Origin: Lacrimispora sp. BS-2
GTDB lineage: Bacteria; Bacillota; Clostridia; Lachnospirales; Lachnospiraceae
DNA: 64,000 nucleotides
Direction: 5' to 3'
NCBI RefSeq assembly: GCF_040207125.1
Contig: NZ_CP157940.1
Span: 868,001-932,000 of the forward strand
The position numbers and the translations under genes were made by a program. Positions 33,079 through 42,211 of the stretch are shown piece after piece. Positions within the stretch are counted from its first letter, which is position 1; every line of letters begins with the position of its first letter. The notes beneath the pieces are model-generated. The model was not told the origin of the DNA. It was given only the letters and a program-made list of their open reading frames with translations, and did not search any database.

Positions 33079-34017
33079 ATGGGAGTTGTTGGATTTACAG
33101 CAGTTATTATTATATTGATTGTTATTCTGGCGTTATTGTCATCCTGTATCAGGATCGTTCCACAGGCGCAGGCTCTGGTCGTAGAGCGTTTGGGAGCTTT
33201 CCTTGAGACATGGTCTGTAGGCGTTCATATTAAGATGCCTATTCTTGACCGTGTGGCCAAGAGGGTCAATTTAAAAGAGCAGGTAGCGGATTTTCCACCT
33301 CAGCCGGTTATTACCAAGGATAACGTTACCATGAGGATTGATACGGTGGTATTTTTCCAGATCACAGACCCGAAGCTTTATGCTTACGGCGTTGAGAATC
33401 CTATCATGGCCATTGAGAATCTGACGGCTACGACTCTTCGTAACATCATTGGTGACCTGGAGCTGGATCAGACTCTTACCTCAAGAGAAACGATCAATGC
33501 AAAGATGAGGGAAACCCTTGATATTGCCACTGATCCATGGGGGATCAAGGTAAACCGTGTGGAGCTTAAGAATATTATGCCTCCGGCAGCGATTCAGGAT
33601 GCCATGGAGAAGCAGATGAAGGCAGAGCGGGAACGCCGTGAGGCCATCTTAAGGGCAGAAGGAGAGAAGAAATCCACTGTTCTTGTAGCGGAAGGAAAGA
33701 AGGAATCTGCTATTCTTGATGCGGAAGCTGAGAAGCAGGCTGCAATCCTTCGTGCAGAGGCAGAAAAGGAAAAACGGATCCGTGAGGCGGAAGGCCAGGC
33801 GGAAGCCATCTTAAAGATCCAGCAGGCAAATGCCGATGGAATTCGTATGGTCAAGGACGCAGGTGCAGATCAGGCGGTCTTAGTTCTTAAGAGCCTGGAG
33901 GCATTTAAGGCTGCTGCTGACGGCAAGGCGACCAAAATCATTATCCCTTCTGATATTCAAGGCCTGGCCGGGCTGGTTTCTTCCATTACGGAGATCCCGA
34001 AGAGTTTGAAGGAATGA
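33079..34017 (+). CDS. Stomatin/SPFH (band 7) membrane protein
   Basis: 312 residues. A single N-terminal helix (about 5-25) anchors it. The band 7 domain (IVPQAQALVVERLGAFLETW through WGIKVNRVELKNIMPP) resembles QmcA and paraslipin. A long heptad-like helical region of alternating Lys, Glu and Ala follows (EGEKKSTVLVAEGKKESAIL and on), typical of SPFH oligomerisation. It forms large rings in membrane microdomains and partners with NfeD. It is cotranscribed with the NfeD gene one base upstream. Confidence 0.92.
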   Translation: MGVVGFTAVIIILIVILALLSSCIRIVPQAQALVVERLGAFLETWSVGVHIKMPILDRVAKRVNLKEQVADFPPQPVITKDNVTMRIDTVVFFQITDPKLYAYGVENPIMAIENLTATTLRNIIGDLELDQTLTSRETINAKMRETLDIATDPWGIKVNRVELKNIMPPAAIQDAMEKQMKAERERREAILRAEGEKKSTVLVAEGKKESAILDAEAEKQAAILRAEAEKEKRIREAEGQAEAILKIQQANADGIRMVKDAGADQAVLVLKSLEAFKAAADGKATKIIIPSDIQGLAGLVSSITEIPKSLKE

Positions 34018-34088
34018 TTGAGACCTGAATTCAGGAAATCAGTAGTTTGGTAAGCCGGAGGTTCAGCCGGACTTCCATTTAAACATAC

Positions 34089-34124
34089 CGCAGCAGGGGG
34101 CAGATGCCCTCTTGCTGCGTTTTT
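34089..34124 (+). terminator. Intrinsic terminator after the NfeD/SPFH operon
   Basis: CGCAGCAGGGGG (34089-34100) pairs with CCCTCTTGCTGCG (to 34119), followed by five T. The pairing has one small mismatch. Confidence 0.8.
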
Positions 34125-34214
34125 GGCATAATTTCTCTGATTCTGCCCATGCTTTTTGGGCATAAAGGTATATACCCCCAGGGTATTTCCTTAGATAGTC
34201 TTTAAGGAGGGCTT

Positions 34215-35360
34215 ATGGAACTGAAACTGGATTTAAGCAGGGAGTATGGACTGGTGCTTGAAGGCGGAGGGGCCAAGGGAGCTTATCAGATCGGTGCGTG
34301 GAAGGCTCTGCGGGAAGCCGGAGTAAAGATCAAGGGAGTGGCAGGTGTTTCTGTGGGCTCCTTAAACGGCGCTCTCATTTGCATGGATGATCTGGAACGG
34401 GCGGAAGAGATATGGAAGAACATTGAATACTCCCATGTCATGTCGGTAAACGATGACAACATAAAGGCCTTAAAGGAAAAGGATTTTAGATCCTTAAATT
34501 TCCAGGAGCTCATAAGCAGCGGACTGCAGATCGTAAAGGATGGGGGATTTGATATCACTCCTCTGAAAAGTCTCATTGAAGAAGTGGTGGGAGATGAGGA
34601 AAAGCTCAGAAATTCAGGCAAGGAGCTTTTTACCGTGACTTATTCGGTTTCAGACAGGAAGGAAGTGGCCGAAGATATCATAAACGGTGATGCAGGATCC
34701 ATCAAGGATATGCTGTTAGCCAGCGCCTACTTCCTGGCTTTTAAAAATGAAAAGCTGGGCGGAAAAAGGTATATGGATGGCGGAGGAGTCAACAATGTCC
34801 CCATCAATGTCCTTCTTGATCACGGGTATGAAGATATCATTGTGATCCGCATCTATGGCCTGGGGTTTGACAAGGAACGGGTCACTGAGATCCCGGAGGG
34901 AATCCGTGTGTACCACATTGCGCCCAGGCAGGACCTTGGGGGAATCCTGGCGTTTGATAAAAGACACACCAGAAAAAATATGACTTTGGGATATTTTGAT
35001 GCAAAAAGGTTCTTATATGGCCTTTGCGGGCGTATTTATTATATTGATGCACCAAATACGGAACCTTATTATTTTGATAAGATGATGTCTGAAGTGGAAT
35101 TATTTAAAATGTATATGCAGGATACCCTTAATGAAGAGGGAATAGCAGCACTGACGGGATACCGTGCATTTACTGAAAAATTATTCCCCAAGCTGGCTGA
35201 GGAATTTAAGCTGAAAGAGGACTGGGATTACAAGGATATGTACCTGGGTCTGCTGGAAGACCTGGCGAAACGCTTGAAGATCAAACGCTTTCGGATCTAC
35301 ACAGTGGATCAGCTGATAGAGGAGATCAGAAAGAAGCTCCATATTCCCTTAATGCATTAA
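34215..35360 (+). CDS. Patatin-like phospholipase
   Basis: 381 residues. The oxyanion loop GGGAKGAYQIG (near residue 17), the nucleophile elbow GVSVGSLNG (Ser near 48) and the catalytic aspartate motif MDGGGVNNVP (near 190) are all present. The Ser-Asp dyad hydrolyses acyl ester bonds of lipids. The C-terminal 150 residues are helical and uncharacterised. AAGGAGGG precedes the ATG. It stands alone; the following argF has its own promoter. Confidence 0.9.
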   Translation: MELKLDLSREYGLVLEGGGAKGAYQIGAWKALREAGVKIKGVAGVSVGSLNGALICMDDLERAEEIWKNIEYSHVMSVNDDNIKALKEKDFRSLNFQELISSGLQIVKDGGFDITPLKSLIEEVVGDEEKLRNSGKELFTVTYSVSDRKEVAEDIINGDAGSIKDMLLASAYFLAFKNEKLGGKRYMDGGGVNNVPINVLLDHGYEDIIVIRIYGLGFDKERVTEIPEGIRVYHIAPRQDLGGILAFDKRHTRKNMTLGYFDAKRFLYGLCGRIYYIDAPNTEPYYFDKMMSEVELFKMYMQDTLNEEGIAALTGYRAFTEKLFPKLAEEFKLKEDWDYKDMYLGLLEDLAKRLKIKRFRIYTVDQLIEEIRKKLHIPLMH

Positions 35361-35381
35361 TATACAAAAATAAAAAAAGTA

Positions 35382-35428
35382 TTGCATAACTATGCGCTAT
35401 ACACTATAATGATGTATAAAAATACAAA
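35382..35428 (+). promoter_or_regulatory. argF promoter overlapped by two ArgR-like boxes
   Basis: TTGCAT (35382-35387) and TATAAT (35405-35410) are spaced by 17 bp. GATGTATAAAAATACAAA (35411-35428) closely matches the ArgR box remembered for Bacillus (CATGAATAAAAATTCAAG type). A weaker copy (TTGCATAACTATGCG) covers the -35 region. ArgR with arginine would cover both promoter hexamers, implying repression by arginine. Confidence 0.7.
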
Positions 35429-35449
35429 CAGAAAAGCGGAGGATGCAAT

Positions 35450-36385
35450 ATGAACTTAAAAGGAAGAAATTTTATCACATTAAAGGATTATTCACCGGAA
35501 GAGATTGGATACCTGCTGGACTTAGCCGCTGACTTAAAAGCTAAGAAAAAACAGGGGATCACGGGCAGCTCCTTAAAGGGAAAAAACATTGCCCTTATTT
35601 TTGAAAAACCGTCAACCCGCACCAGATGCTCTTTTGTGGTAGCTGCGGTCGATGAAGGCGCACATCCGGAATATTTAGGAAAAGATGATATTCAGCTGGG
35701 ACACAAGGAAAGCGTGGAAGATACGGCAAGAGTTTTGGGAAGGGTGTTTGACGGGATCGAATTCCGCGGATTTAAGCATAAGACCGTGGAAGATCTGGCA
35801 AAATATGCAGGTGTTCCCGTGTGGAACGGGCTGACCGATGACTATCATCCAACCCAGATCCTGGCTGACCTTCTCACCATGAAAGAACATTTCGGATATC
35901 TGAAGGGCCTTCGTTTCGTATATGCGGGAGACGGGCGCAATAACATGGCTAACAGCCTGATGATCGGAATGAGCAAGATGGGCGTTCATTTTACCATCCT
36001 GGCCCCAAAGAATCTTTGGCCGAAGGAGGAACTGGTGGAATTATGCCAGGGCTATGCCAAGGAAAGCGGAAGTACCATCACTCTCACAGAGGACACAGCT
36101 GCGGTTAAAGCTGCGGATACCATTTATACTGATGTGTGGTGTTCTATGGGAGAAGAGGACAAGGCTGCCCAGCGTATTGCACTTTTAAAGCCTTATCAGG
36201 TGAATAAGGAACTGATGGAGAAAACAGGGAAAGACACTACCATATTCATGCACTGCCTGCCGGCTGTCAAAGGAAATGAAGTGACAGAAGAGGTTTTTGA
36301 ATCGGCTGCATCTGTGGTATTTGACGAAGCAGAAAATAGAATGCATACCATTAAGGCGGTAATGGTGGCAACATTAGGAGAGTAG
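35450..36385 (+). CDS. argF: Ornithine carbamoyltransferase (biosynthetic)
   Basis: 311 residues. The carbamoyl-phosphate motif is [11 protein letters not shown], the second binding motif is [11 protein letters not shown], the ornithine loop is DVWCSMGEE and the catalytic cysteine lies in [11 protein letters not shown]. It makes citrulline from ornithine and carbamoyl phosphate. ArgR-like boxes at the promoter favour argF over the catabolic arcB, although a carbamate kinase gene occurs 24 kb away. A small membrane gene follows three bases after the stop. Confidence 0.93.
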   Translation: MNLKGRNFITLKDYSPEEIGYLLDLAADLKAKKKQGITGSSLKGKNIALIFEKPSTRTRCSFVVAAVDEGAHPEYLGKDDIQLGHKESVEDTARVLGRVFDGIEFRGFKHKTVEDLAKYAGVPVWNGLTDDYHPTQILADLLTMKEHFGYLKGLRFVYAGDGRNNMANSLMIGMSKMGVHFTILAPKNLWPKEELVELCQGYAKESGSTITLTEDTAAVKAADTIYTDVWCSMGEEDKAAQRIALLKPYQVNKELMEKTGKDTTIFMHCLPAVKGNEVTEEVFESAASVVFDEAENRMHTIKAVMVATLGE

Positions 36386-36388
36386 AAC

Positions 36389-36697
36389 ATGTATATACAA
36401 GAACGAGGAAAAAGCTTGAGAAACGCTTCCATGATTGTGGATGTCCTCCATATTATAGTGGGAATTCTGATCGTAACATTGGCTGTCATATCGTTTTTAA
36501 ACCCGGAAGATCATATGTTTTTGTTTCCGGTAATATTTTTTCTGGCCGGCGCCCTTAACCTGGTCAACGGGATTTATAAGATCAGACTTAGCGGCCGGGA
36601 GAAAAAGAAAAAAGCGGCAGGTATGGCTGTCCTTATGTTCGGAGTCCTTCTTATCGCTCTTACTGTGATCAGTGCGGTGAGCATCTGGTGGGGGTGA
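36389..36697 (+). CDS. Small three-helix membrane protein, function unknown
   Basis: 102 residues with three hydrophobic segments (IIVGILIVTLAVISFL, FLFPVIFFLAGALNLV, MAVLMFGVLLIALTVISAV) and a basic loop REKKKKAAG between the second and third. I recognise no conserved motif; the shape is like the DUF308/DUF6637-type small proteins of Lachnospiraceae. It starts three bases after argF and may be cotranscribed with argF and birA. No function can be inferred. Confidence 0.6.
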   Translation: MYIQERGKSLRNASMIVDVLHIIVGILIVTLAVISFLNPEDHMFLFPVIFFLAGALNLVNGIYKIRLSGREKKKKAAGMAVLMFGVLLIALTVISAVSIWWG

Positions 36698-36702
36698 TAT
36701 CA

Positions 36703-37680
36703 TTGAAAATAGAGATTCTTAAGCTGCTAAAGGAAAGTGATGGTTACTTATCCGGTCAGGAGCTGTGCGTCCGTTTTGGGGTTTCCAGGACGGCCATCTG
36801 GAAAGTCATCCGTCAGCTTGAAGAAGAAGGATATCAAATTGAGGCGGTTCGAAATAAAGGGTATCATTTCATCGGTTCTTGTGATATAATGACGAAAACG
36901 GAGATAAAAAGCTGCATCAAGGGGAATTTTGGCCGGGAGGTGGAATACCACCAGGTCATTGATTCTACCAATATAAGAGCCAGGCGTCTGGCAGAGGAAG
37001 GGGCCACCTCCGGGACCCTGGTTGTGTCCGACTGCCAGAGCGCAGGGCGGGGCAGAAGAGGGCGCGCCTGGGTGTCCCCTTCCGGGAAGAACATATTTAT
37101 GAGCCTGATCTTAAGGCCGGATATTCTTCCTGCTTCCGCTTCCATGATAACGCTGGTGGCCGCCCTGGCGGTCTATGACGGGATAAAGAACGTAACAGGC
37201 CTTGCTGCCGGCATTAAGTGGCCCAATGATATTGTGGCAAACGGGAAAAAGCTGTGCGGCATTTTGACGGAAATGAGTGCCGAGCTGGAAGGAATCCATT
37301 ATGTTGTTGTAGGGATCGGAATCAACGTCAATATGGAGGAATTTCCGGAAGAAGTAAGGGAAAGGGCAACCTCCCTGCTTCTGGAAACAGGAGAAAAAGT
37401 GAGAAGAAGCAGGCTGGTTGCCGCTATTATGGAGGCTTTTGAACAATATTATGAAGAATTTATCAGCCAGGGTGATTTATCCGGGCTGATAAGTGTCTAT
37501 AATAAGCATATGGTCAATGCAGGAAAGGAAGTAAGAGTTCTGGACAGATCTGGTGATTATATTGGCAAGGCCCTGGGAATCAACGAAAAGGGCGAGCTTC
37601 TTGTGGAAGTAAAACCGGGAGAGGTAAGACATGTGATTTCCGGAGAGGTATCTGTCCGGGGAATCTATGGATATGTGTAA
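36703..37680 (+). CDS. birA: Bifunctional biotin ligase and biotin-operon repressor
   Basis: TTG 36703 is my preferred start: GGGGGTGAT precedes it and the protein then opens KIEILKLLKESDGYLSGQEL, the normal BirA N-terminal winged helix. The longest frame begins at 36688 inside the preceding gene. The 325-residue protein has the catalytic loop CQSAGRGRRGRAW and the KWPNDIV segment typical of biotin protein ligases, then the C-terminal SH3-like domain (GKALGINEKGELLVE). It biotinylates carboxylases and probably represses biotin genes. The mutY gene overlaps its stop by one base. Confidence 0.87.
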   Translation: MKIEILKLLKESDGYLSGQELCVRFGVSRTAIWKVIRQLEEEGYQIEAVRNKGYHFIGSCDIMTKTEIKSCIKGNFGREVEYHQVIDSTNIRARRLAEEGATSGTLVVSDCQSAGRGRRGRAWVSPSGKNIFMSLILRPDILPASASMITLVAALAVYDGIKNVTGLAAGIKWPNDIVANGKKLCGILTEMSAELEGIHYVVVGIGINVNMEEFPEEVRERATSLLLETGEKVRRSRLVAAIMEAFEQYYEEFISQGDLSGLISVYNKHMVNAGKEVRVLDRSGDYIGKALGINEKGELLVEVKPGEVRHVISGEVSVRGIYGYV

Positions 37681-38777
37681 TGAAGAACCATTCGCTTTAT
37701 GACAAATTACAGGTTTTAGAGCCTCAGGAAAAAGAACTGGACACAAGGGAGCGTTTAAAGTCTATGGAACGCCCGCTTTTGTCCTGGTACAGGGAGCATG
37801 CCAGGGCCCTTCCATGGAGAGATAAGCCGGAGCCATACCGGGTATGGATATCGGAAATTATGCTCCAGCAGACCAGAGTGGAGGCAGTAAAGCCGTATTT
37901 TGAGCGCTTTATGGAGGCTTTACCGGGAATCCATGATCTGGCGGCAGTGCCGGAAGACCGGTTGCTCAAACTCTGGGAAGGCCTTGGTTATTACAGCAGG
38001 GCAAAAAATCTAAAGAAAACAGCAGAGCTTCTTGTAGAACAATACGACGGAGAGCTTCCGGCATCCTACGAGGAGCTTAAAAAGCTTCCGGGGATCGGGT
38101 CTTATACCGCAGGTGCTATTGCGTCTATAGCTTTTGGCATTCCGGTCCCGGCAGTTGACGGCAATGTTTTACGGGTGGTTTCCAGGGTAACAGGCAGCAG
38201 GGAAGATATTTTAAAGCAGTCAGTCAAACGCCGTATGGAAGAGGAATTAAAGGCAGTAATGCCAGAACAGGCCTCCAGCTCTTATAATCAGGGACTCATT
38301 GAAATCGGAGCGATTGTCTGTGTACCAAACGGTTCGCCCTTATGCGGCCAGTGTCCCCTGGCTTCAATCTGCGTTGCCAGGATCAAGGACCTTACCGGTG
38401 AGATTCCGGTAAAAACACCTAAAAAGGCCCGCAGGATGGAAGATAAGACGGTAATGCTTCTATGGCAGGATGGACGGGTTGCCATTCGTAAGCGGGAGGA
38501 CACAGGGTTACTGGCTTCTCTTTACGAGTTCCCCAATGTGGAGGGACACTTGGAAGGGAAAGCTCTGCTTGACCAGTTGGGAGTGAAGGAGGCTGCAATT
38601 ACTCCACTTCCCCCTGCAAAGCATGTGTTCAGCCATGTGGAATGGCATATGATAGGATTTCGAATTGAACTTGGGGAACGGCCCGACGGAGATTTTTTAT
38701 GGGTCACTGCAGAAGACTTAAAAAAAACTTATTCTTTGCCAGGTGCATTTAAGGCGTATACAAAGTTGATCAGGTGA
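37680..38777 (+). CDS. mutY: A/G-specific adenine glycosylase
   Basis: 365 residues. The helix-hairpin-helix with catalytic aspartate is KLPGIGSYTAGAIASIAFGIPVPAVDGN (Asp in the last part), and the IMLQQTRVEAV motif is typical of MutY. The 4Fe-4S cysteines lie in CVPNGSPLCGQCPLASIC (C-x7-C-x2-C-x5-C, with one more residue in the first gap than E. coli). The Nudix-like C-terminal recognition domain begins around residue 240. It removes adenine opposite 8-oxoguanine. It starts on the birA stop (TAATG). Confidence 0.93.
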   Translation: MKNHSLYDKLQVLEPQEKELDTRERLKSMERPLLSWYREHARALPWRDKPEPYRVWISEIMLQQTRVEAVKPYFERFMEALPGIHDLAAVPEDRLLKLWEGLGYYSRAKNLKKTAELLVEQYDGELPASYEELKKLPGIGSYTAGAIASIAFGIPVPAVDGNVLRVVSRVTGSREDILKQSVKRRMEEELKAVMPEQASSSYNQGLIEIGAIVCVPNGSPLCGQCPLASICVARIKDLTGEIPVKTPKKARRMEDKTVMLLWQDGRVAIRKREDTGLLASLYEFPNVEGHLEGKALLDQLGVKEAAITPLPPAKHVFSHVEWHMIGFRIELGERPDGDFLWVTAEDLKKTYSLPGAFKAYTKLIR

Positions 38778-38781
38778 TATA

Positions 38782-39735
38782 ATGAAAAAGATTCTTTTTA
38801 TATTTAATCCGCGTTCCGGGAAGGCTCAGATCAGGAATAAGCTGATGGATATCCTGAATATTTTTACAAAAGCCGGTTATGAATTATTGGTTCATGTGAC
38901 CCAGCGGAGCGGTGACGCAATGGAAGCTGCAGCAGCATACGGAGGCAGTGTTGACCTGGTTGTATGCAGCGGGGGAGACGGGACCTTGAATGAGACCATA
39001 AGCGGTCTCATGAAATTGGATGATTTTCCGGATCTGGGGTACATCCCTGCTGGTTCCACCAATGACTTCGCTACCAGCTTAAAGATTTCTAAAAATATGT
39101 TAAAAGCGGCTGAAGCGGCGGTTTTTGGGGAACCCTTTCCCATTGATATCGGCTGTTTCTGTGAGGACAGGCATTTTGTGTATATTGCGGCGTTTGGGGC
39201 ATTTACTGAAGTGTCTTATTTGACTCCCCAGGATAAGAAGAATGTTCTGGGGCATCAGGCGTATATGCTGGAAGGTGTGAAGAGCCTGGCTTCCATAAAG
39301 TCCTATAAGATGCGGATCGAGTGTGAGGAACGCTCCGGGAGCATGTCTTTATGCCCGGAAAGCGTGGGCAGGAAAGAGGAAACGACTCTGGAAGGGGAGT
39401 TTATTTTCGGCATGATAACCAATACCATGAGCGTTGGAGGCTTTAAAGGGCTTGTGACACAGGATGTAGCTCTTGACGACGGCGAGTTTGAAGTGCTGTT
39501 AATACGAACGCCCAAAACTGCTTTGGATTTGACCAATATCATTAATTACATGTTTCTGAAGGAAGAACCAAATGAATACGTCCACAAATTTCGGACAAGG
39601 TCTTTGAGAATTCTATCGGAAGAGCCTATTGACTGGGTGTTAGATGGGGAATTCGGCGGGACCAGGAGGGAAGTTAATATCATTAATTTAAGGAAGAGAA
39701 TCCGAATTATGAGGAAATCGACGAAAAAGCAATAA
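38782..39735 (+). CDS. Diacylglycerol/lipid kinase family protein
   Basis: 317 residues of the DagK/YegS/LCB5 lipid kinase family. Motifs are FIFNPRSGKAQIR at the N-terminus, the nucleotide loop CSGGDGTLNETISGL and PAGSTNDFATSL, and the C-terminal LDDGEFEVLLIRTP. It phosphorylates a lipid such as diacylglycerol. An insertion around residues 187-202, SMSLCPESVGRKEET, corresponds in DNA to the palindromic repeat seen in the scpA tail. It lies four bases after mutY, and a weak hairpin terminator follows. Confidence 0.88.
   Translation: MKKILFIFNPRSGKAQIRNKLMDILNIFTKAGYELLVHVTQRSGDAMEAAAAYGGSVDLVVCSGGDGTLNETISGLMKLDDFPDLGYIPAGSTNDFATSLKISKNMLKAAEAAVFGEPFPIDIGCFCEDRHFVYIAAFGAFTEVSYLTPQDKKNVLGHQAYMLEGVKSLASIKSYKMRIECEERSGSMSLCPESVGRKEETTLEGEFIFGMITNTMSVGGFKGLVTQDVALDDGEFEVLLIRTPKTALDLTNIINYMFLKEEPNEYVHKFRTRSLRILSEEPIDWVLDGEFGGTRREVNIINLRKRIRIMRKSTKKQ
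39345..39382 (+). repeat. Third copy of the scpA-tail repeat inside the lipid kinase gene
   Basis: CTTTATGCCCGGAAAGC, then GTGGGCAGGAAAGAGGAAAC, shares most bases with the copies at 20975-21062. TGCCC and GGGCA are complementary arms. The element is kept in frame and lies in a part of the lipid kinase not conserved in the family. Confidence 0.65.
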
Positions 39736-39750
39736 AACTGCTTTTTTAGC
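39726..39750 (+). terminator. Weak terminator after the lipid kinase gene
   Basis: A short stem AAAAGCA/TGCTTTT with a seven-base loop and six T, overlapping the last codons of the gene. Confidence 0.5.
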
Positions 39751-39759
39751 AGAAATATG

Positions 39760-39788
39760 TTGAAATATGGATTCCGGTAGTATATAAT
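39760..39788 (+). promoter_or_regulatory. rpoD promoter
   Basis: TTGAAA (39760-39765), a 17-base spacer and TATAAT (39783-39788), about 50 bases before the GTG start. Confidence 0.7.
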
Positions 39789-39839
39789 GAAAAGTTGTGT
39801 GGGCTTTATGTATACCTCTTGGCGAAAGGACGTTATTAA

Positions 39840-40982
39840 GTGGAAAAGGATAATTTTTTAGATAAGCTTGGAAAACTTGTCGAACTTGCAAAAACGAAGC
39901 ATAATGCGTTGGACGTAACAGAGATTAATAACTTCTTTATAGGGGAAGAACTGACAACAGAGCAGATGGATCAGATTTATACGTACCTGGAGAATCGCGG
40001 CGTAGACGTGATCCCGGTCATTGACGACTCCGTTTTAACTGATGATGTGCTCATGTCAGACAACCTGCTTATAGATGATGATCTTGACGACAGTTTTATA
40101 AAAGATATGGATGAGGAAGATATTGATCTTGACGCCATTGACTTACTGGATGGCATCGGAACGGAAGATCCTGTCCGCATGTACTTAAAGGAAATTGGCA
40201 CGGTACCACTTTTGAATGCAGAGGAAGAACTGCGCCTTGCTAAGAGAAAAGCAGATGGCGATGATGATGCCAAAGAGCGTTTAATCGAGGCAAATCTGCG
40301 TCTTGTAGTCAGCATTGCAAAGCGTTATACAGGGCGGGGAATGAGCTTCCTTGATTTGGTTCAGGAAGGAAATTTAGGCCTTATTAAAGGTGTGGAAAAA
40401 TTTGATTATACCAAAGGTTATAAATTAAGTACATATGCTACCTGGTGGATTCGGCAGTCTGTAACCAGAGCCCTTGCAGACCAGGCCAGAACCATCCGCG
40501 TACCTGTGCATATGGTAGAAACGATTAATAAAATGTCCAAGATGCAGAGAAAGCTGACTCTTGAGCTTGGATATGAGCCGTCTGTGGCAGAGCTGGCAGA
40601 AGCCCTTGACATGTCAGAGGACAAGGTTATGGAGATCATGCAGATCGCCAGAGAGCCAGCATCCCTTGAAACACCCATTGGTGAGGAAGATGACTCCAAC
40701 CTGGGAGATTTCGTGGCTGACAATAATGTTGTGACTCCGGAAGGTAACGTAGAATCCGTTATGCTGAGAGAGCACATTGATGCCCTTTTGGGAGATTTAA
40801 AGGAGAGGGAGCGCCAGGTGATCGTACTCAGATTTGGATTAGAGGATGGCCATCCCCGTACTTTGGAAGAAGTTGGAAAAGAATTTAATGTTACCAGGGA
40901 GCGCATCAGGCAGATAGAAGCAAAGGCCCTTAGAAAGCTTAGAAATCCTGTTCGAAGCAAACGGATCAGAGATTTCCTATAA
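39840..40982 (+). CDS. rpoD: Primary sigma factor (sigma-70/RpoD/SigA)
   Basis: 380 residues starting with GTG, with GAAAGGA upstream. Region 1.1 (about 1-95) is acidic. Region 1.2 ([16 protein letters not shown]), region 2 ([20 protein letters not shown] and [14 protein letters not shown]), region 3 and region 4 with its HTH ([20 protein letters not shown]) are all present. It directs RNA polymerase to the TTGACA/TATAAT promoters seen throughout this window. dnaG, usually just upstream of rpoD in Firmicutes, is absent here. Confidence 0.93.
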   Translation: MEKDNFLDKLGKLVELAKTKHNALDVTEINNFFIGEELTTEQMDQIYTYLENRGVDVIPVIDDSVLTDDVLMSDNLLIDDDLDDSFIKDMDEEDIDLDAIDLLDGIGTEDPVRMYLKEIGTVPLLNAEEELRLAKRKADGDDDAKERLIEANLRLVVSIAKRYTGRGMSFLDLVQEGNLGLIKGVEKFDYTKGYKLSTYATWWIRQSVTRALADQARTIRVPVHMVETINKMSKMQRKLTLELGYEPSVAELAEALDMSEDKVMEIMQIAREPASLETPIGEEDDSNLGDFVADNNVVTPEGNVESVMLREHIDALLGDLKERERQVIVLRFGLEDGHPRTLEEVGKEFNVTRERIRQIEAKALRKLRNPVRSKRIRDFL

Positions 40983-40990
40983 GAAACAGG

Positions 40991-41021
40991 AGGCGTGGCA
41001 GGTTACTGCAGACGCCTTTTT
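40991..41021 (+). terminator. Terminator after rpoD
   Basis: AGGCGT (40991-40996) pairs with ACGCCT (41012-41017), with an inner CAG/CTG, followed by five T. Confidence 0.75.
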
Positions 41022-41025
41022 GTGG

Positions 41026-41140
41026 TTTGGACGCAGCGGCCTGCGTTCATGCCCGGTGAAGCGTGGCAGGGCCTCCCCCGCACTATCGGGGACGCTGTGA
41101 GCGAGCAGGGCCGCGGATTACAAATGTCTACTTTTCAACA
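41026..41140. repeat. GC-rich intergenic palindrome patch before queH
   Basis: It contains ACGCAG-CGGC-CTGCGT (41031-41046), then CATGCCCGGTGAAGCGTGGCAGG, whose core resembles the scpA/lipid-kinase repeat, then CCCCG/CGGGG. Base composition differs clearly from the flanking AT-rich spacers. I see no coding potential. Confidence 0.45.
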
Positions 41141-41157
41141 GCAGGGAAGGAGCTACC

Positions 41158-41793
41158 ATGAACCAGAGGAATTATCAGAAGGAATTGGATCAGGTTATTG
41201 CAGGATTGGAGGAACAGGGAAAAGTCCCCAGGCTGCTTTTACACAGTTGCTGTGCGCCGTGCAGCAGCTATGTGCTGGAATATTTATCCCGCTATTTTGA
41301 AATAACCGTGTATTTCTATAATCCTAATATCTATCCACCGGAGGAGTATGTAATGCGGGTGAAAGAGCAGAAAAGGCTTATTGATTCCATGAATTTTAGT
41401 CATCCTGTGACTTTGGAAACAGGTGCTTATGAACCGGAAGAATTTTACCGGATTGTAAGAGGTCTTGAAAAGGAGCCGGAAGGCGGTGCCCGGTGCTTTA
41501 AATGCTATGAACTGCGCCTCCAGGAGGCGGCAAAGGTCGCGCAGGCAGGACGTTTTGATTATTTCACCACCACCCTGTCCATAAGCCCTTTAAAGAACGC
41601 GGAAAAGCTCAATGAAATTGGTGAGAAGCTGGCCAAGGAATACCGTGTCGCTTATCTACCCTCTGATTTCAAGAAAAAGAACGGATATAAGCGGTCTGTG
41701 GAGCTTTCTGGAGAATACGGTTTATACAGGCAGGACTACTGCGGCTGTATCTATTCCCAGAATGAAAGGCAGAAACTTTCTGAAATTTCTTAG
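41158..41793 (+). CDS. queH: Epoxyqueuosine reductase QueH
   Basis: 211 residues of the former DUF208 family. The N-terminal LLLHSCCAPCSSYVLEYL carries the first cysteines of the active site, GARCFKCYELRL gives another pair, and DYCGCIYSQNERQK completes the set that binds a 4Fe-4S cluster and a second metal. QueH reduces epoxyqueuosine in tRNA to queuosine and is an alternative to the cobalamin-dependent QueG. AGGGAAGGAG precedes the ATG. It follows rpoD after a GC-rich spacer. Confidence 0.88.
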   Translation: MNQRNYQKELDQVIAGLEEQGKVPRLLLHSCCAPCSSYVLEYLSRYFEITVYFYNPNIYPPEEYVMRVKEQKRLIDSMNFSHPVTLETGAYEPEEFYRIVRGLEKEPEGGARCFKCYELRLQEAAKVAQAGRFDYFTTTLSISPLKNAEKLNEIGEKLAKEYRVAYLPSDFKKKNGYKRSVELSGEYGLYRQDYCGCIYSQNERQKLSEIS

Positions 41794-41839
41794 ACAGGAA
41801 ATTGCTTTGTAAAATATGTAAAAGACATACTGGTTTGTC

Positions 41840-41868
41840 TTGACACAAATTGGATATTGTAATAGAAT
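41840..41868 (+). promoter_or_regulatory. Promoter of the HPr gene
   Basis: TTGACA (41840-41845), a 17-base spacer and TAGAAT (41863-41868), about 45 bases before the start codon. Confidence 0.75.
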
Positions 41869-41913
41869 TAACTGCAAGGAGTATAAAAAATTGAGGATAA
41901 AGGAGAATATCTT

Positions 41914-42180
41914 ATGTTATCAAAAACACTGACCGTAGTAAATCCATCCGGACTTCATTTAAGACCAGCAGGGGTTCTGTCTCAGACAGCTATGAAATTT
42001 AAATCTGATGTAATCATCGAATATGGAGAGAAGAGAATCGTTGCTAAGAGCGTGTTAAACGTTATGGCAGCCGGAATTAAGTGCGGAACAGAGATTAAAT
42101 TGATCTGTGAAGGCGAAGATGAGGCAGCAGCAATGAAGACCATGACCGAAGCAATTGAAAGCGGCCTTGGAGAAATGTAA
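41914..42180 (+). CDS. HPr-family phosphocarrier protein
   Basis: 88 residues, the normal HPr length. The phosphorylatable histidine lies in NPSGLHLRPAGVL (His15), and the regulatory serine of KSVLNVMAAGI aligns with Ser46, the target of HPr kinase. Either ptsH, with PTS sugar uptake, or a Crh-like regulator fits. The Ser46 region has LNVMAAG where the usual Firmicute motif is IMGVMSLG, so it may be a specialised paralogue. No enzyme I gene is adjacent. AAAGGAGAATATC precedes the ATG. Confidence 0.88.
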   Translation: MLSKTLTVVNPSGLHLRPAGVLSQTAMKFKSDVIIEYGEKRIVAKSVLNVMAAGIKCGTEIKLICEGEDEAAAMKTMTEAIESGLGEM

Positions 42181-42211
42181 TCCAGTTTTATTTTATGAAA
42201 AAATATTGTAT

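Noticed and set aside
40418..40960. 180-codon minus-strand frame inside rpoD
   Set aside because: It is antisense to the conserved sigma regions 2-4; the translation is low-complexity serine-rich, as expected of a shadow.
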